60,566 nucleotides of DNA from CAYJII01 sp964370225 (GCA_964370225.1 CAYJII010000011.1:1-60566); one strand, 5' to 3'. Counted from the stretch's first letter, positions 17,449 through 27,067 are shown. Made by a program: numbers and translations. The notes: generated from the letters alone by a model not told the origin.

Positions 17449-17877
17449 TTAGTTAGCTAGTGAATTTGTGATATCAGCAGCCCATTTGCATGCTCCATCG
17501 ATATCAGATTGTGATACTGTCCCTTTTTTGAATAGTGAGCTTTTAACTTCACATTTGTACATATTATTTATTACGTTGATGCCTTTTCCTTCAATGATTT
17601 GTTTTAGCTCATCAAGTGCAGAAAAATCGCTACCTGTAGCATAAAAAGCAACATTTTTAGCTCTTTGTTGAGTCAAATCTCTGCAAAGGTCAATTACAAC
17701 TTTATCAGCGCTTTTTCCTTTTAACTCAACGCCAACGAATACAAGTTTTTCGTTTTCACATGGGTAAGCTGGTGGAATTTGGTCAGAATTTGCACCTTCT
17801 TGTTTTGCTATAGCTCTAGCCATTGCCTCTGTATTCCCTGCTTTTGAGAAGTGTAGTACACGCATTTTGAATTTCAT
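17449..17877 (-). CDS. Flavodoxin-like domain protein
   Basis: A 142-residue cytoplasmic protein with a flavodoxin-type fold. The N-terminal strand and phosphate loop (HFSKAGNTEAMARAIA) correspond to the FMN-phosphate motif S/T-x-T-G-N-T. A second strand (VFVGVELKGKSADKVV) and FYATGSDFSALDELKQ fit the rest of the fold. It may carry electrons or modify a partner protein; no partner is evident. The start at 17877 follows GGAGG by eight bases; an upstream in-frame start at 17919 lacks a ribosome site. The MATE exporter follows after 54 bp, so the two may be cotranscribed. Confidence 0.75.
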   Translation of the reverse strand: MKFKMRVLHFSKAGNTEAMARAIAKQEGANSDQIPPAYPCENEKLVFVGVELKGKSADKVVIDLCRDLTQQRAKNVAFYATGSDFSALDELKQIIEGKGINVINNMYKCEVKSSLFKKGTVSQSDIDGACKWAADITNSLAN

Positions 17878-18060
17878 TTTTATTTCCTCCAATAATTTTT
17901 TCATATAATTTACTAACATAAGCCTATATTAGCTGTTTATAACAACTTGATAATTATAACATAAAAAGCATTTAGAATTTGATATTTTTTATTAACATGT
18001 AAATATTTTGTATAAAATCCTAAAAAACACATCTTTTTGTGTGTAAAATCACAAAATAAT

Positions 18061-18089
18061 TTGACAAGTTACCATTTTTTTGGTACAAT
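18061..18089 (+). promoter_or_regulatory. Promoter of CorC/CNNM-type gene
   Basis: TTGACA (18061-18066), 17 bp, TACAAT (18084-18089), 65 bases before the start codon. Confidence 0.85.
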
Positions 18090-18154
18090 GCAAGATGAAT
18101 ATTTATATTCAAAAGTAAATTTGCGTTATGCAAAAATTATAAGGAGTGTTTTTT

Positions 18155-19435
18155 TTGGGAGAGATCTCAGGGCTGACATACGTATTGGTATTCGTTTTAA
18201 TTGGTATGTCCGCATATTTTTCTGCAAGTGAAACTGCATTTGCAACTGTAAACAAGGTTAGGCTAAAAAATTTGATGGCTGAAGGTAACAAAAAAGCGGA
18301 GCGAGTATATGAAATCGCACAAGATTATGATAGAACGCTTTCAGCTATACTCATCGGTAATAATGTCGTAAACATCGCCTCAGCTTCACTAGGTACGCTG
18401 ATATTCACATATTGGTTTGGCGATATGGGTGTGGGACTTTCCACTCTTGTTATGACAATATTCGTTTTAATATTCGGCGAAATACTACCAAAAACTTTCG
18501 CAAAAGAAAATGCCGAAGCTTTCACCATGGCTACTGCTAGTATTTTATTTGTACTCATAAAAGTACTTAGTCCACTCATTTGGATATTTGTTAAAATGAA
18601 AAATGCTGTTGCTAATATGGGAAAAAGTAATTCAGAGAAAAAACCTACTGTTACTGAGCAGGAATTAAAATATATCATCGAAGAGAGCCAAAGCGAAGGA
18701 GTTTTAGAAGAACAAGAAAGCTTGCTTGTACAAAGTGCTCTTGATTTCGATGAAACTACATTAGAACAAGTACTTACTCCAAGGGTTGATGTTGTAGCTA
18801 TCTCGATTGATGAGAAAATTGAGAATATAAAAGCGTTGTTTTTCTATGAAGGATACTCACGTATTCCTGTATACGCTAACAGTGTCGATAGCATAATTGG
18901 CGTTGTGCATAATAAGGACTTTTTGAAGGCGTATATCGAGCATAAAGATTTTGATTTAAAATCTATCGTGCAAGAAGTGGTTTATGTGCCACCGAAAAAG
19001 CGAATTTCCGAACTATTAAAAGATTTGCAAAAGCTAAAATCACATATGGCAATTGTAGTTGACGAGTACGGTGGTACAATTGGTATCATCACACTTGAGG
19101 ATATTATAGAAGAATTAGTTGGCGATATTTGGGATGAGAGCGACGAGGAAGAAATCGATTTGCTCAAAGTAGATGAGAACATTTATCATGTTTCTGGCGA
19201 CTTAAATCCTGTTGATTTTTTTGAGAGAGTTAATTACAGCTATAACGATAGAGATATTGTTGATGTTTCAAACTCATTTGCAGGCTGGATTTTAGAAACA
19301 TTGGAAAAAATCCCTGATGTCGGTGAATATTTCGAATGGCAAACACTTAACATTGAAGTTTTAGAAGTACTAGAAAATAGAATTTTGAAGGTTAAAATTA
19401 CAATAAATGAAGATGTGGAAAAAGATAATGACTAA
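18155..19435 (+). CDS. Hemolysin/CorC-CNNM family membrane protein with CBS domains
   Basis: A 426-residue protein with an N-terminal DUF21/CNNM membrane domain (about residues 1-140, including SASETAFATVNK), a central pair of CBS domains (about 200-320) and a C-terminal CorC_HlyC domain. Relatives act in Mg2+ or Co2+ efflux or homeostasis; the older 'hemolysin' label is not evidence of toxicity. The start is TTG at 18155, eight bases after AAGGAG; a GTG at 18146 overlaps the ribosome site. The stop overlaps the start of the acetyltransferase gene by eight bases, so the two are translationally coupled. Confidence 0.88.
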   Translation: MGEISGLTYVLVFVLIGMSAYFSASETAFATVNKVRLKNLMAEGNKKAERVYEIAQDYDRTLSAILIGNNVVNIASASLGTLIFTYWFGDMGVGLSTLVMTIFVLIFGEILPKTFAKENAEAFTMATASILFVLIKVLSPLIWIFVKMKNAVANMGKSNSEKKPTVTEQELKYIIEESQSEGVLEEQESLLVQSALDFDETTLEQVLTPRVDVVAISIDEKIENIKALFFYEGYSRIPVYANSVDSIIGVVHNKDFLKAYIEHKDFDLKSIVQEVVYVPPKKRISELLKDLQKLKSHMAIVVDEYGGTIGIITLEDIIEELVGDIWDESDEEEIDLLKVDENIYHVSGDLNPVDFFERVNYSYNDRDIVDVSNSFAGWILETLEKIPDVGEYFEWQTLNIEVLEVLENRILKVKITINEDVEKDND

Positions 19436-19886
19436 GAAGTTTCAGTTTTTTAATACTGACTTTTTGCGAAGTGATGAAATTTACCTAAAGCTTTATACCG
19501 CAGCAGATGCAAATGAAAAGAAGGGTCTATGCCCTGTTTATTTCTTTTACATTTGCCTACATGATGGCACCGTAGTTGGGCGATGCGATTTGCGCATTGG
19601 ACATAACGAGCGTCTGTTTTATGGCGGCAATATCGGCTATTCTGTCGAGAAAAAATACCGTGGTAATCACTATGCTGGCAAGGCGTGTTTTTTGCTATTT
19701 GAACTTGCAAAAAAGCACGATTTAGGCTATGTAATAATAACTTGTAACCCCGATAATTTTCCGTCACGCAAAACTTGCGAGTACGTTGGTGGCGAATTTA
19801 TCGATATTGTAAATTTACCGCATGATAACGATATGTTTATCGAAAGAGGCGAAACGCAAAAATGCATTTTTAAGGTAACTTTATAA
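19428..19886 (+). CDS. GNAT family N-acetyltransferase
   Basis: A 152-residue GNAT-fold protein. The acetyl-CoA binding segment appears as GYSVEKKYRGNHYAGKAC (about residues 80-97), matching the V-x-x-x-x-R/Q-G-x-G/A core. ITCNPDNFPSRKTCEYVGG is the usual following strand and helix. The acceptor is unknown. The start ATG at 19428 overlaps the preceding stop (ATGACTAA), which decides it over ATG at 19407. Coupling to a metal-homeostasis gene does not indicate function. Confidence 0.82.
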   Translation: MTKKFQFFNTDFLRSDEIYLKLYTAADANEKKGLCPVYFFYICLHDGTVVGRCDLRIGHNERLFYGGNIGYSVEKKYRGNHYAGKACFLLFELAKKHDLGYVIITCNPDNFPSRKTCEYVGGEFIDIVNLPHDNDMFIERGETQKCIFKVTL

Positions 19887-19920
19887 ATATCATGTAATAT
19901 TGTTTTAATCAAAAATATAG

Positions 19921-19962
19921 AAAAAATCACAGTGTGAATTAATTTCACACTGTGATTTTTTT
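19921..19962. terminator. Bidirectional terminator
   Basis: A long near-perfect inverted repeat (AAATCACAGTGTGAA ... TTCACACTGTGATTT) with A and T tracts lies between the convergent acetyltransferase and leuA genes. Confidence 0.9.
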
Positions 19963-19985
19963 AGCTTAAATATCTACTTGTTTTC

Positions 19986-21635
19986 CTAAATTCTATTAAT
20001 TGCACTCATTAGCGCATAAACCGAAGACATGATGATATCGTTATGCTTACCCACGCCCCAAACTGTATTTTGGTTTGCATCACTAATTCCGATGTACGAT
20101 ACCGCATCAGATTTTGAGCCTGTTTCGACTGCATGCTCTGTATAAGTTTGAATGGAATAATTTAAATTCAAATGCATCATTAGCGCATTGAACACTGAGT
20201 CTAAGCGTCCATTACCCTCACCACTTATCAGCACTTCGCCATTTTCAGTTTTAAGCGTAACGCTCGCTTTCATCACACCATTTTCATCATATTTAACTTT
20301 TACAGCTTTGTATTTATCGTCTCTGTTGATATACTCTTCATTGAAGATGTTAAAAATTTCATCTGGTTTAAGCTCACGATGTTCCCTATCAGAAATACCT
20401 TTAATAAAGTATCCAAAGCTCTCGCGCATTTTTGCTGGCATGTTGTAGCCATAGTTTTGCTCTAGCAGATATCCGATGCCGCCTTTGCCTGATTGGCTAT
20501 TTATGCGGATTACATCACTTTCGTACTCACGACCGATATCTTTTGGGTCAATTGGAAGATACGGCACTGTCCAGTGTACGCATTCATTTTCCTCACGCCA
20601 TTTCATACCTTTTGCAATTGCATCTTGGTGTGAGCCAGAAAATGCAGCGAACACAAGCTTGCCACTATATGGTTGTCTATCATAAACGCTCATACGTGTC
20701 ATTTCTTCGTATACTTTTACTATAGCTGGCATGTCAGTAAAGTCAAGCTCTGGGTCAACACCGTGTGAAAACATATTAAGTGCAAGCGTAATGATATCAA
20801 CATTACCAGTGCGCTCACCGTTACCAAAAAGTGTTCCCTCAATCCTATCTGCCCCAGCCAATAGTCCCATTTCAGAATCTGCAACCGCACATCCCCTGTC
20901 ATTATGTGGGTGAAGAGAAATGATAATATTCTCCCTATTATTAATGTTATTGCACATGTACTCTACTTGATTTGCATAAACATGAGGCATAGAATGAGAC
21001 ACTGTTACAGGTAGGTTAATTATCACTTTATTATCAGCAGTAGGCTTCCACACGTCAATTACAGCATTGCAGATATCTAGCGCGAAATCCATCTCAGTAC
21101 CCGTAAAACTCTCTGGTGAATATTCAAAAGCATAGTTTCCTGGGTATTCTTCTGCGCATTTTAAGAACATCTCAGCACCAAAAATAGCGATGTCGATAAT
21201 TTCTTCCTTCGTTTTTCTGAATACTTGCTCGCGTTGAGCTACCGAAGTGGAATTATATAGATGAACCACTGCTCTTTTTACACCTTTAAGCGATTCAAAT
21301 GTTTTTCTGATAATATGCTCCCTCGACTGTGTTAAAACTTGAATTGTAACGTCATCTGGGATTAGGTCTTCTTCAATTAATTTGCGTACGAATTCATATT
21401 CAGTGTCACTCGCAGCTGGAAATCCAATTTCTATCTCCTTAAACCCAACTTTAACCAAGAATTTAAAAAACTCAAGCTTTTCTTCTAATGACATCGGTAC
21501 GATAAGTGACTGGTTACCATCACGCAAGTCTACACTGCACCATATAGGAGCTTTCGTAATATACTCCTTTGTCGCCCAATTCATTGTAATTTGCGGTGGA
21601 TTAAAATACCCTCTTTTGTACTTAGTATTATTCAT
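19986..21635 (-). CDS. leuA: 2-isopropylmalate synthase
   Basis: Condenses acetyl-CoA with 2-oxoisovalerate, the first committed step of leucine synthesis. The 549-residue protein has the DRE-TIM aldolase domain (CSVDLRDGNQSL near residue 35, and the metal-binding HPHNDRG) and a C-terminal regulatory LeuA dimer domain (about 420-549). The length and N-terminus (YFNPPQITMNWATKEYITKA) fit the long LeuA2-type enzymes. The start at 21635 follows an AAAGGG; the ATG at 21653 lacks one. A T-box leader upstream couples expression to uncharged tRNA-Leu. It stands apart from ilvBNC, and leuBCD are not in the window. Confidence 0.95.
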   Translation of the reverse strand: MNNTKYKRGYFNPPQITMNWATKEYITKAPIWCSVDLRDGNQSLIVPMSLEEKLEFFKFLVKVGFKEIEIGFPAASDTEYEFVRKLIEEDLIPDDVTIQVLTQSREHIIRKTFESLKGVKRAVVHLYNSTSVAQREQVFRKTKEEIIDIAIFGAEMFLKCAEEYPGNYAFEYSPESFTGTEMDFALDICNAVIDVWKPTADNKVIINLPVTVSHSMPHVYANQVEYMCNNINNRENIIISLHPHNDRGCAVADSEMGLLAGADRIEGTLFGNGERTGNVDIITLALNMFSHGVDPELDFTDMPAIVKVYEEMTRMSVYDRQPYSGKLVFAAFSGSHQDAIAKGMKWREENECVHWTVPYLPIDPKDIGREYESDVIRINSQSGKGGIGYLLEQNYGYNMPAKMRESFGYFIKGISDREHRELKPDEIFNIFNEEYINRDDKYKAVKVKYDENGVMKASVTLKTENGEVLISGEGNGRLDSVFNALMMHLNLNYSIQTYTEHAVETGSKSDAVSYIGISDANQNTVWGVGKHNDIIMSSVYALMSAINRI

Positions 21636-21695
21636 TTTAATACGCCCTTTCATCTGTTTTTTGCTGATAAATGTATGGAAAAAGTGTTTTTAGGG

Positions 21696-21985
21696 CATTA
21701 AAAAAAGCCCACACCTCTTATAACATAAGAGACGAAGGCATATTGCTCCGCGGTACCACTCTAATTTGTGTAAAATTACACACCACTCATTTAAGATACA
21801 GCTTTTTTAAAAGTATAATATCTCATCTCCTGATAACGGTGAGTCTCCGTCACTACCTACTAAAACTTCAGCGTGCTACTTCAAGGCGAGTTCAACTTAC
21901 ATTCATAATTGTTTTGCACCAACCAACAACTCTCTAAATATTAGCGTAAATCTACTAATCCTCTTCACAGTATTTAAAATATAAT
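21696..21985 (-). ncRNA. T-box leader, leucine specific (CUC specifier)
   Basis: The T-box core AGAGTGGTACCGCG lies at 21749-21762 on the minus strand. Upstream is the conserved distal stem I pattern AGAGAGTTG..GGTTGGTG. A specifier loop reading GAA-CTC-GCC places the Leu codon CUC at 21888-21890. A terminator (21700-21739) follows. Uncharged tRNA-Leu(GAG) should bind and favour the antiterminator, allowing leuA transcription. Confidence 0.92.
21700..21739 (-). terminator. T-box attenuator terminator of leuA
   Basis: CTCTTAT/ATAAGAG extended by GCC..GGGC, then seven T on the minus strand. It is mutually exclusive with the antiterminator containing the T-box core. Confidence 0.85.
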
Positions 21986-21987
21986 TA

Positions 21988-22016
21988 ATTATCGCATATA
22001 ATCACTTTTTTTTCAA
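21988..22016 (-). promoter_or_regulatory. Promoter of T-box/leuA transcript
   Basis: TTGAAA (22011-22016), 17 bp, GATAAT (21988-21993) on the minus strand, directly before the T-box leader. Confidence 0.7.
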
Positions 22017-22099
22017 TAGTTATTTTCACCAAATGACAGTCATTTTCATTAATACAAACTGTACCTTAAGTCAATAAGTTGCAAAAACGACCGATTATA

Positions 22100-22128
22100 T
22101 TGTAAAAAATACGTTTTATTGCTATAAT
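22100..22128 (+). promoter_or_regulatory. Promoter of cyclophilin operon
   Basis: TTGTAA, 17 bp, TATAAT, ending 37 bases before the cyclophilin start. Confidence 0.7.
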
Positions 22129-22164
22129 ATGAGTAAAAATAAATTAATCTAAGGAGATAATAAT

Positions 22165-22683
22165 ATGAGTAATCCAATCGTAACTATGAAAATAAAAAAT
22201 GGCGGGGAAATCAAAATTGAACTTTACCCAGAAATCGCACCAAATACTGTAAACAACTTCATTTCTCTTGTGAACGAAGGTTTTTACGACGGTCTGATTT
22301 TCCACAGAGTTATCCCAGGCTTTATGATTCAAGGTGGCGACCCAAATGGCACGGGTACTGGCGGCCCTGGCTACAAAATTAAAGGGGAATTTAACAGAAA
22401 CAATTTCAAAAACGACTTAATCCATACAGAAGGCGTTATCTCTATGGCTCGTTCAGGTCATCCTGACAGCGCAGGTTCACAGTTTTTCTTAATGGTCGAT
22501 GACGCTCCACATTTAGACGGACAATATGCTGCTTTCGGCAAAGTAATCGAGGGTATCGAGCAAGTACACAAAATTGAAATGGTACCTACAAATTATGCTG
22601 ATAAACCAGATGAAGACCAAGTTATGGAAACTGTAACTGTTGAAACATTTGACAAAGAATATGACGAGCCTGAAACACTATAA
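22165..22683 (+). CDS. Peptidyl-prolyl cis-trans isomerase, cyclophilin type
   Basis: A 172-residue cytoplasmic cyclophilin that speeds proline isomerisation during protein folding. The hallmark FHRVIPGFMIQGGDP (residues about 47-61) carries the catalytic Arg. GSQFFLMVDDAPHLDGQYAAFGKV completes the active-site cleft. There is no signal peptide. AAGGAG precedes the ATG. It leads a same-strand run with a small unknown gene, cytidine deaminase and nucleoside phosphorylase; gaps of 23, 10 and 14 bp suggest an operon. Confidence 0.95.
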   Translation: MSNPIVTMKIKNGGEIKIELYPEIAPNTVNNFISLVNEGFYDGLIFHRVIPGFMIQGGDPNGTGTGGPGYKIKGEFNRNNFKNDLIHTEGVISMARSGHPDSAGSQFFLMVDDAPHLDGQYAAFGKVIEGIEQVHKIEMVPTNYADKPDEDQVMETVTVETFDKEYDEPETL

Positions 22684-22706
22684 TTCATTTATTGGAGGAA
22701 AAGCCA

Positions 22707-23054
22707 GTGCATAACTCATTTTCCCAATCATTACTGTTTCAAGTAAAACCCGATAAATTAGAAGAGTTTGAAATATTAATTGCTAATATTAAGCCACTAC
22801 AAGAAAAACTAAATGGCGCAATTAGCATTAAATATTTTAAGCGATTTTACACTTTTGACAAAGTAGAAAGCGGTAACCCTCCAAGGGAGCTAACTAAAAT
22901 TGTTAAATGCGTGAAGTACTACTCTTATTTTGAATTTGATACTATCGAAAACTGCGGTCTTGCCACTAGCTGGTTTTTTGATAATTACGCAAAAGAGATA
23001 TCAAAACTTCTCATTATGCCATTTGATATTAATAGTGGCTACACAGTGGGATAA
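22707..23054 (+). CDS. Small protein of unknown function
   Basis: A 115-residue cytoplasmic protein that I do not recognise. It has alternating strand and helix (LLFQVKPDKLEEFEILI at the start), loosely like the ferredoxin-like dimeric alpha/beta barrel fold, but this is only a resemblance. The start is GTG at 22707, eight bases after GGAGG; the TTG at 22692 overlaps that ribosome site. It lies between cyclophilin and cytidine deaminase, with 10 bp to the latter, so it is probably cotranscribed with pyrimidine salvage. Confidence 0.6.
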   Translation: MHNSFSQSLLFQVKPDKLEEFEILIANIKPLQEKLNGAISIKYFKRFYTFDKVESGNPPRELTKIVKCVKYYSYFEFDTIENCGLATSWFFDNYAKEISKLLIMPFDINSGYTVG

Positions 23055-23064
23055 AGGAGATTTT

Positions 23065-23472
23065 ATGACCGATATAAACTTGTTAAACGAAGCGAAAAGT
23101 GCGCGCGAAATGTCCTATTCCCCATACTCCAATTTTATGGTAGGAGCAGCACTGTTAACTAAAAGCGGAAAACTATACAAAGGCTGCAATATTGAAAACC
23201 TTGCATTCACACCTACTAGTTGCGCTGAGCGCACTGCTTTTTTCAAAGCAGTTTCTGAGGGAGAATACGATTTTGAATGTATTGCTGTAGTCGGTGCAAA
23301 AAAAGGCGAGTCAACTGACAAACCCTGTTCACCTTGTGGAGTTTGTCTGCAAGTTATGTCCGAATTTTGTGATCCTGAGACTTTCAGAATTATTTTATCC
23401 GATAATAATGGTGGTGCAAAAAGCTATTTGTTAAAAGAAATGCTACCGCTCAGCTTTAAAACAAAGCTGTAA
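23065..23472 (+). CDS. cdd: Cytidine deaminase
   Basis: Deaminates cytidine and deoxycytidine to uridine forms in pyrimidine salvage. The 135-residue length is standard for the small tetrameric class. Zinc ligands are Cys53 (SCAERTAF, catalytic Glu55), Cys88 and Cys91 (PCSPC). The N-terminal YSPYSNFMVGAAL is the family signature. The start at 23065 follows AAAGGAG by seven bases. It is immediately upstream of pyrimidine-nucleoside phosphorylase, which consumes its product. Confidence 0.95.
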   Translation: MTDINLLNEAKSAREMSYSPYSNFMVGAALLTKSGKLYKGCNIENLAFTPTSCAERTAFFKAVSEGEYDFECIAVVGAKKGESTDKPCSPCGVCLQVMSEFCDPETFRIILSDNNGGAKSYLLKEMLPLSFKTKL

Positions 23473-23486
23473 TCAAGGAGATTTAT

Positions 23487-24809
23487 ATGAGAATATACGA
23501 TTTAATCGCAAAAAAGCGTGATGGGTTCGAACTTAGTACCGAGGAGATAAACTGGCTCATTGCAGGATATGTCGCTGGTTCAATCAAAGACTATCAGATG
23601 TCCGCTTTTTTGATGGCGGTCTATTTTAACTCCATGAGCGATAGTGAAACTCTCGCTATGACAATGGCTATGGCAAAATCAGGAGCAATGCTTGATTTGT
23701 CACAAATCGATGGAATAAAAGTAGACAAGCACTCAACTGGTGGAGTAGGCGACAAAACTACGTTAATCGTAGCACCAATAGTTGCTGCTTGCGGTGTAAA
23801 AGTTGCTAAAATGTCTGGCCGTTCACTTGGTCATACAGGTGGCACAATAGATAAGCTTGAAGCTATTCCAAATTTTAGAACTACTCTCACCAAAGCAGAG
23901 TTCGTCGACATTGTAAACACTGTTGGAACTTGCGTTATGGGTCAATCAGAAAATGTAGCACCTGCGGACAAGCTTATCTACGCACTACGTGATGCCACAG
24001 CCACAGTCGAGAGCATCCCACTCATAGCAGCATCAATTATGAGCAAGAAACTAGCTTCTGGAAGCGACTGCATACTACTTGATGTGAAAACTGGTAGCGG
24101 AGCTTTTATGAAAACTTTCGATGACTCTGTTGCACTCGCGCAAAAAATGGTTGCAATCGGCGAGAACGCAGGCAAAAAAACTATCGCACTCATTACAAAT
24201 ATGGATATCCCACTCGGCAACAATATAGGCAACAGTCTCGAGATAACTGAATCTGTGAGTGTGTTGCGTGGTGATGGCGCTCCTGACTTAATGGAAGTGT
24301 GCCTAACCCTTGCGGAAAACATGCTGTTTTTAGCTGGAAAAGGCGATGTAGCTCATTGTAGACAGCTTGCTGAAGACGCAATTTCAAGCGGTGCAGCTTT
24401 AAGTAAACTTGCTGAGATGGTGAAGACGCAATCGGGCGATGAGCAAGTGATACTAAACACAGATTTATTAAAACAAGCATCATACTCACATGATGTTATC
24501 GCTATACAAAGTGGCTATATCTCAGCTATGAACGCAGAGGATTGCGGCATCACATCACTTTTGTTAGGAGCTGGACGTGATAGCAAAGAAGATGAAATTG
24601 ACTATTCCGCTGGCGTTATTATGCATAAGAAAACTGGCGATTTTGTAAACGCAGGCGATGTACTTGCTACGCTTTACACTTGTGATAAAAGCAAAATTCA
24701 CCAAGCGCAACTCAGATATTTGAACGCATTAAAGTTTAGTGCAACATCAGTATCACAAAAAGCGCATGTACTAGCAAAAATTGCGCTCAACTCTACAAAA
24801 ATTTACTAA
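23487..24809 (+). CDS. pdp: Pyrimidine-nucleoside phosphorylase
   Basis: Splits uridine or thymidine (and deoxy forms) with phosphate into base and (deoxy)ribose-1-phosphate. The 440-residue protein shows the family signature KVDKHSTGGVGDKTTL (about residues 77-92), the phosphate-binding SGRSLGHTGGTIDKLE, and LDVKTGSGAFM. The small helical domain is at the N-terminus. It follows cytidine deaminase by 14 bp with AAGGAG, forming a salvage unit that lets the cell use nucleosides as carbon. Uridine versus thymidine preference cannot be decided here. Confidence 0.94.
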   Translation: MRIYDLIAKKRDGFELSTEEINWLIAGYVAGSIKDYQMSAFLMAVYFNSMSDSETLAMTMAMAKSGAMLDLSQIDGIKVDKHSTGGVGDKTTLIVAPIVAACGVKVAKMSGRSLGHTGGTIDKLEAIPNFRTTLTKAEFVDIVNTVGTCVMGQSENVAPADKLIYALRDATATVESIPLIAASIMSKKLASGSDCILLDVKTGSGAFMKTFDDSVALAQKMVAIGENAGKKTIALITNMDIPLGNNIGNSLEITESVSVLRGDGAPDLMEVCLTLAENMLFLAGKGDVAHCRQLAEDAISSGAALSKLAEMVKTQSGDEQVILNTDLLKQASYSHDVIAIQSGYISAMNAEDCGITSLLLGAGRDSKEDEIDYSAGVIMHKKTGDFVNAGDVLATLYTCDKSKIHQAQLRYLNALKFSATSVSQKAHVLAKIALNSTKIY

Positions 24810-24827
24810 TAATAAAATTCAGTGCAC

Positions 24828-24864
24828 AAAAAGGGTAAAACAGTTAATCTGTTTTACCCTTTTT
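24828..24864. terminator. Bidirectional terminator
   Basis: A perfect 16-bp stem (AAAAAGGGTAAAACAG with its complement) and 5-base loop lie between the convergent phosphorylase and rhamnosidase genes. Confidence 0.95.
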
Positions 24865-24877
24865 CATATAATATAAA

Positions 24878-27067
24878 TTAAATTTTGTATTTATGAATTC
24901 CTGAACCCACTTCATATGTTTCATCGCCTAAAATAATAGTAGCAGTACAGAATTTAGGAATTTCGAATGAATATGCCACTTTCCCATTATCTCTGCGCCA
25001 ACGTGAAACCAGTTTTCCTTTTTTAGTCATGATAGAAGTGTTAACTTTGCTAATTGCATGGTAAACTTGTGGTTTTAGTATAATATGGTCAAAGCCTGGT
25101 TTATCTTCATCGATATTTATACCAGCCATTACTCCATACATCCAGTCTGCCACTGCTCCGTATGCATAGTGATTTAGCGAGTTCATGTCCGCACTCCACA
25201 TAGTTCCATCAGGTTTTATCGAATCCCAATGCTCCCATATAGTGGTAGCTCCTGCTTTTACAGGATATAACCACGATGGTGCATCCTCTTGCAATAGCAA
25301 TGAATATGCAATATCAGTGTAACCATTGTCTGAGAGCGCATGTAAAATATATGGTGTACCCACAAAACCAGTGGATATTTTCATATTATTGTCTTTTACA
25401 AGTTGTGCTAAATCTTTTGCTACAAGCGCCTTATCATTGCATAAATCAAAGTAAAGTGCGAGCGCGTGCGCTGTTTGAGTTTTAACTTTAAGAGCATTAT
25501 TCTCAAAGTATTTTGCTTTAAAGTCAGCAACTATTCTTTCGTACAAATCCTCATATTCTGATGCATCTTCGCGGATTACACGAGCTGCTTTAATCAAAAT
25601 TTTTGTTGAGTATGCAAAATATGCACTAGCTATATAGTTTTCAGGAGTACTACCTTTATAGTCACCCTCTTTTGCATCAAGTCCCAACCAGTCGCCAAAA
25701 TGAGTTCCGTTTTCCCACAATTTTTTTTCAGGGCATTGAGAATTTACGTAATCCACCCATTTTTTCATGCTCTCAAACTGATTTTGTAGAATTTTTTTAT
25801 CACCATATGTTAGGTAAATTTGCCACGGACAAATTACCGCAGCGTCACCCCAAGCAGCAGAACCCGCTTGAACATTATCCCCAGCCATATATTTAAGTAC
25901 ATCTGGAACAACATGAGGAACACTTCCGTTTTCATGTTGGTCAGCACTCAAATCTTTGAGCCATTTCATAAAGTATTTTTTAACATCAAAATTATACGAA
26001 GCTGCACGGATAAACACTTGTGCATCACCTGTCCAACCAAAACGCTCGTCACGCTGTGGACAGTCCGTTGGTATGTCAAGAAAATTATCAATTTGTCCCC
26101 ACATAATATTGTGGTGCAATTTAGTCAGTAGTGGATTTGAACATTCAAATACACCTGTTTTCCTAATATTAGACGAAACTAAAACAGCGGTAAAGTCGCT
26201 TAAATTAACTTCACATGGCCAGTTTACCAATCTAATATATCTAAATCCGTAAAAAGTAAAATGTGGTTTAAAACTCGAATTTTCGCCGTTGCAAATATAC
26301 GTAAGCTTTTGCTTAGCAGAACGCAAATTTTCTGTGTAGAAATTACCATCACTATCCAATACTTCAGCATGGTCAATTTCCGCAATATGTCCCGCATCGC
26401 CTTTAATGTTAAATTTAACATAACCTGTTAAATTTTGACCAAAGTCAATGACAGTTTCACCTTTTGGTGTAATAATTATTTCCTTTGCTTCAAGGGAGTA
26501 AATTTCATTTACTTCTTCCCCCTCTTGGTCAATTATACAACTCTTAGAATGTCTGAGCACCTCAGAATTTTTCCACTCATACGCTGTATTTCTCGCATCA
26601 AAAGTTTCACCATGATAAATCTCTGTTTGCAAGAAGTTACTCCTAGCTACCTGCCAATCGATGTCAGTCGGGTAGCATTCTTTTACCCCATTCACGTACT
26701 CTATTTTTATATTAGCGCAAATTGCGCTTGTGTCGCTCCAAATATCAGTAATGTTTTCCCAAGTTAGTGAACTTCTGCACCAACCCATCCCAACAGTTAC
26801 TTCTAAACGATTTTCTTCCGTTAACATTTCTGTAATATCGTACGATTGCTCCTGTATCCTACTTTCGTACGAAGTAAAACCTGGCGCCATTATGAAGTTG
26901 CCAACACGTTTGCCGTTTAACACTGCTTCATAAACGCCCAGCGCTGTTATTTCAAGCGTGGCGGATTTAACTTTATTTTTTAACGAAAACTCTTTTGCAA
27001 ATATAGGACTAACCCTTTCAAAGTTTTCAGAGGGCTTAATCCAATTGCCCAGTGGCATAGTTTTCAA
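24878..27067 (-). CDS. Alpha-L-rhamnosidase, glycoside hydrolase family 78
   Basis: Removes terminal alpha-L-rhamnose from plant glycosides or pectin-type sugars. The 729-residue protein has an N-terminal carbohydrate-binding-like domain (GVYEAVLNGKRVG, APGFTSYESR), an (alpha/alpha)6 barrel and a C-terminal beta domain. The catalytic segment DCPQRDERFGWTGDA (around residue 340) carries the general acid and nearby carboxylates; WEHWDSIKPDGT is a second family hallmark. There is no signal peptide, so it acts inside the cell. The start is TTG at 27067, eight bases after GGAG; the GTG at 27076 is part of the ribosome site. It stands alone, with no rhamnose-catabolic genes beside it. Confidence 0.93.
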   Translation of the reverse strand: MKTMPLGNWIKPSENFERVSPIFAKEFSLKNKVKSATLEITALGVYEAVLNGKRVGNFIMAPGFTSYESRIQEQSYDITEMLTEENRLEVTVGMGWCRSSLTWENITDIWSDTSAICANIKIEYVNGVKECYPTDIDWQVARSNFLQTEIYHGETFDARNTAYEWKNSEVLRHSKSCIIDQEGEEVNEIYSLEAKEIIITPKGETVIDFGQNLTGYVKFNIKGDAGHIAEIDHAEVLDSDGNFYTENLRSAKQKLTYICNGENSSFKPHFTFYGFRYIRLVNWPCEVNLSDFTAVLVSSNIRKTGVFECSNPLLTKLHHNIMWGQIDNFLDIPTDCPQRDERFGWTGDAQVFIRAASYNFDVKKYFMKWLKDLSADQHENGSVPHVVPDVLKYMAGDNVQAGSAAWGDAAVICPWQIYLTYGDKKILQNQFESMKKWVDYVNSQCPEKKLWENGTHFGDWLGLDAKEGDYKGSTPENYIASAYFAYSTKILIKAARVIREDASEYEDLYERIVADFKAKYFENNALKVKTQTAHALALYFDLCNDKALVAKDLAQLVKDNNMKISTGFVGTPYILHALSDNGYTDIAYSLLLQEDAPSWLYPVKAGATTIWEHWDSIKPDGTMWSADMNSLNHYAYGAVADWMYGVMAGINIDEDKPGFDHIILKPQVYHAISKVNTSIMTKKGKLVSRWRRDNGKVAYSFEIPKFCTATIILGDETYEVGSGIHKYKI

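Noticed and set aside
4054..27067. Recent horizontal transfer of the glycosidase genes
   Set aside because: No integrase, insertion sequence or flanking repeats are present, and base composition by eye is like that of the neighbours.
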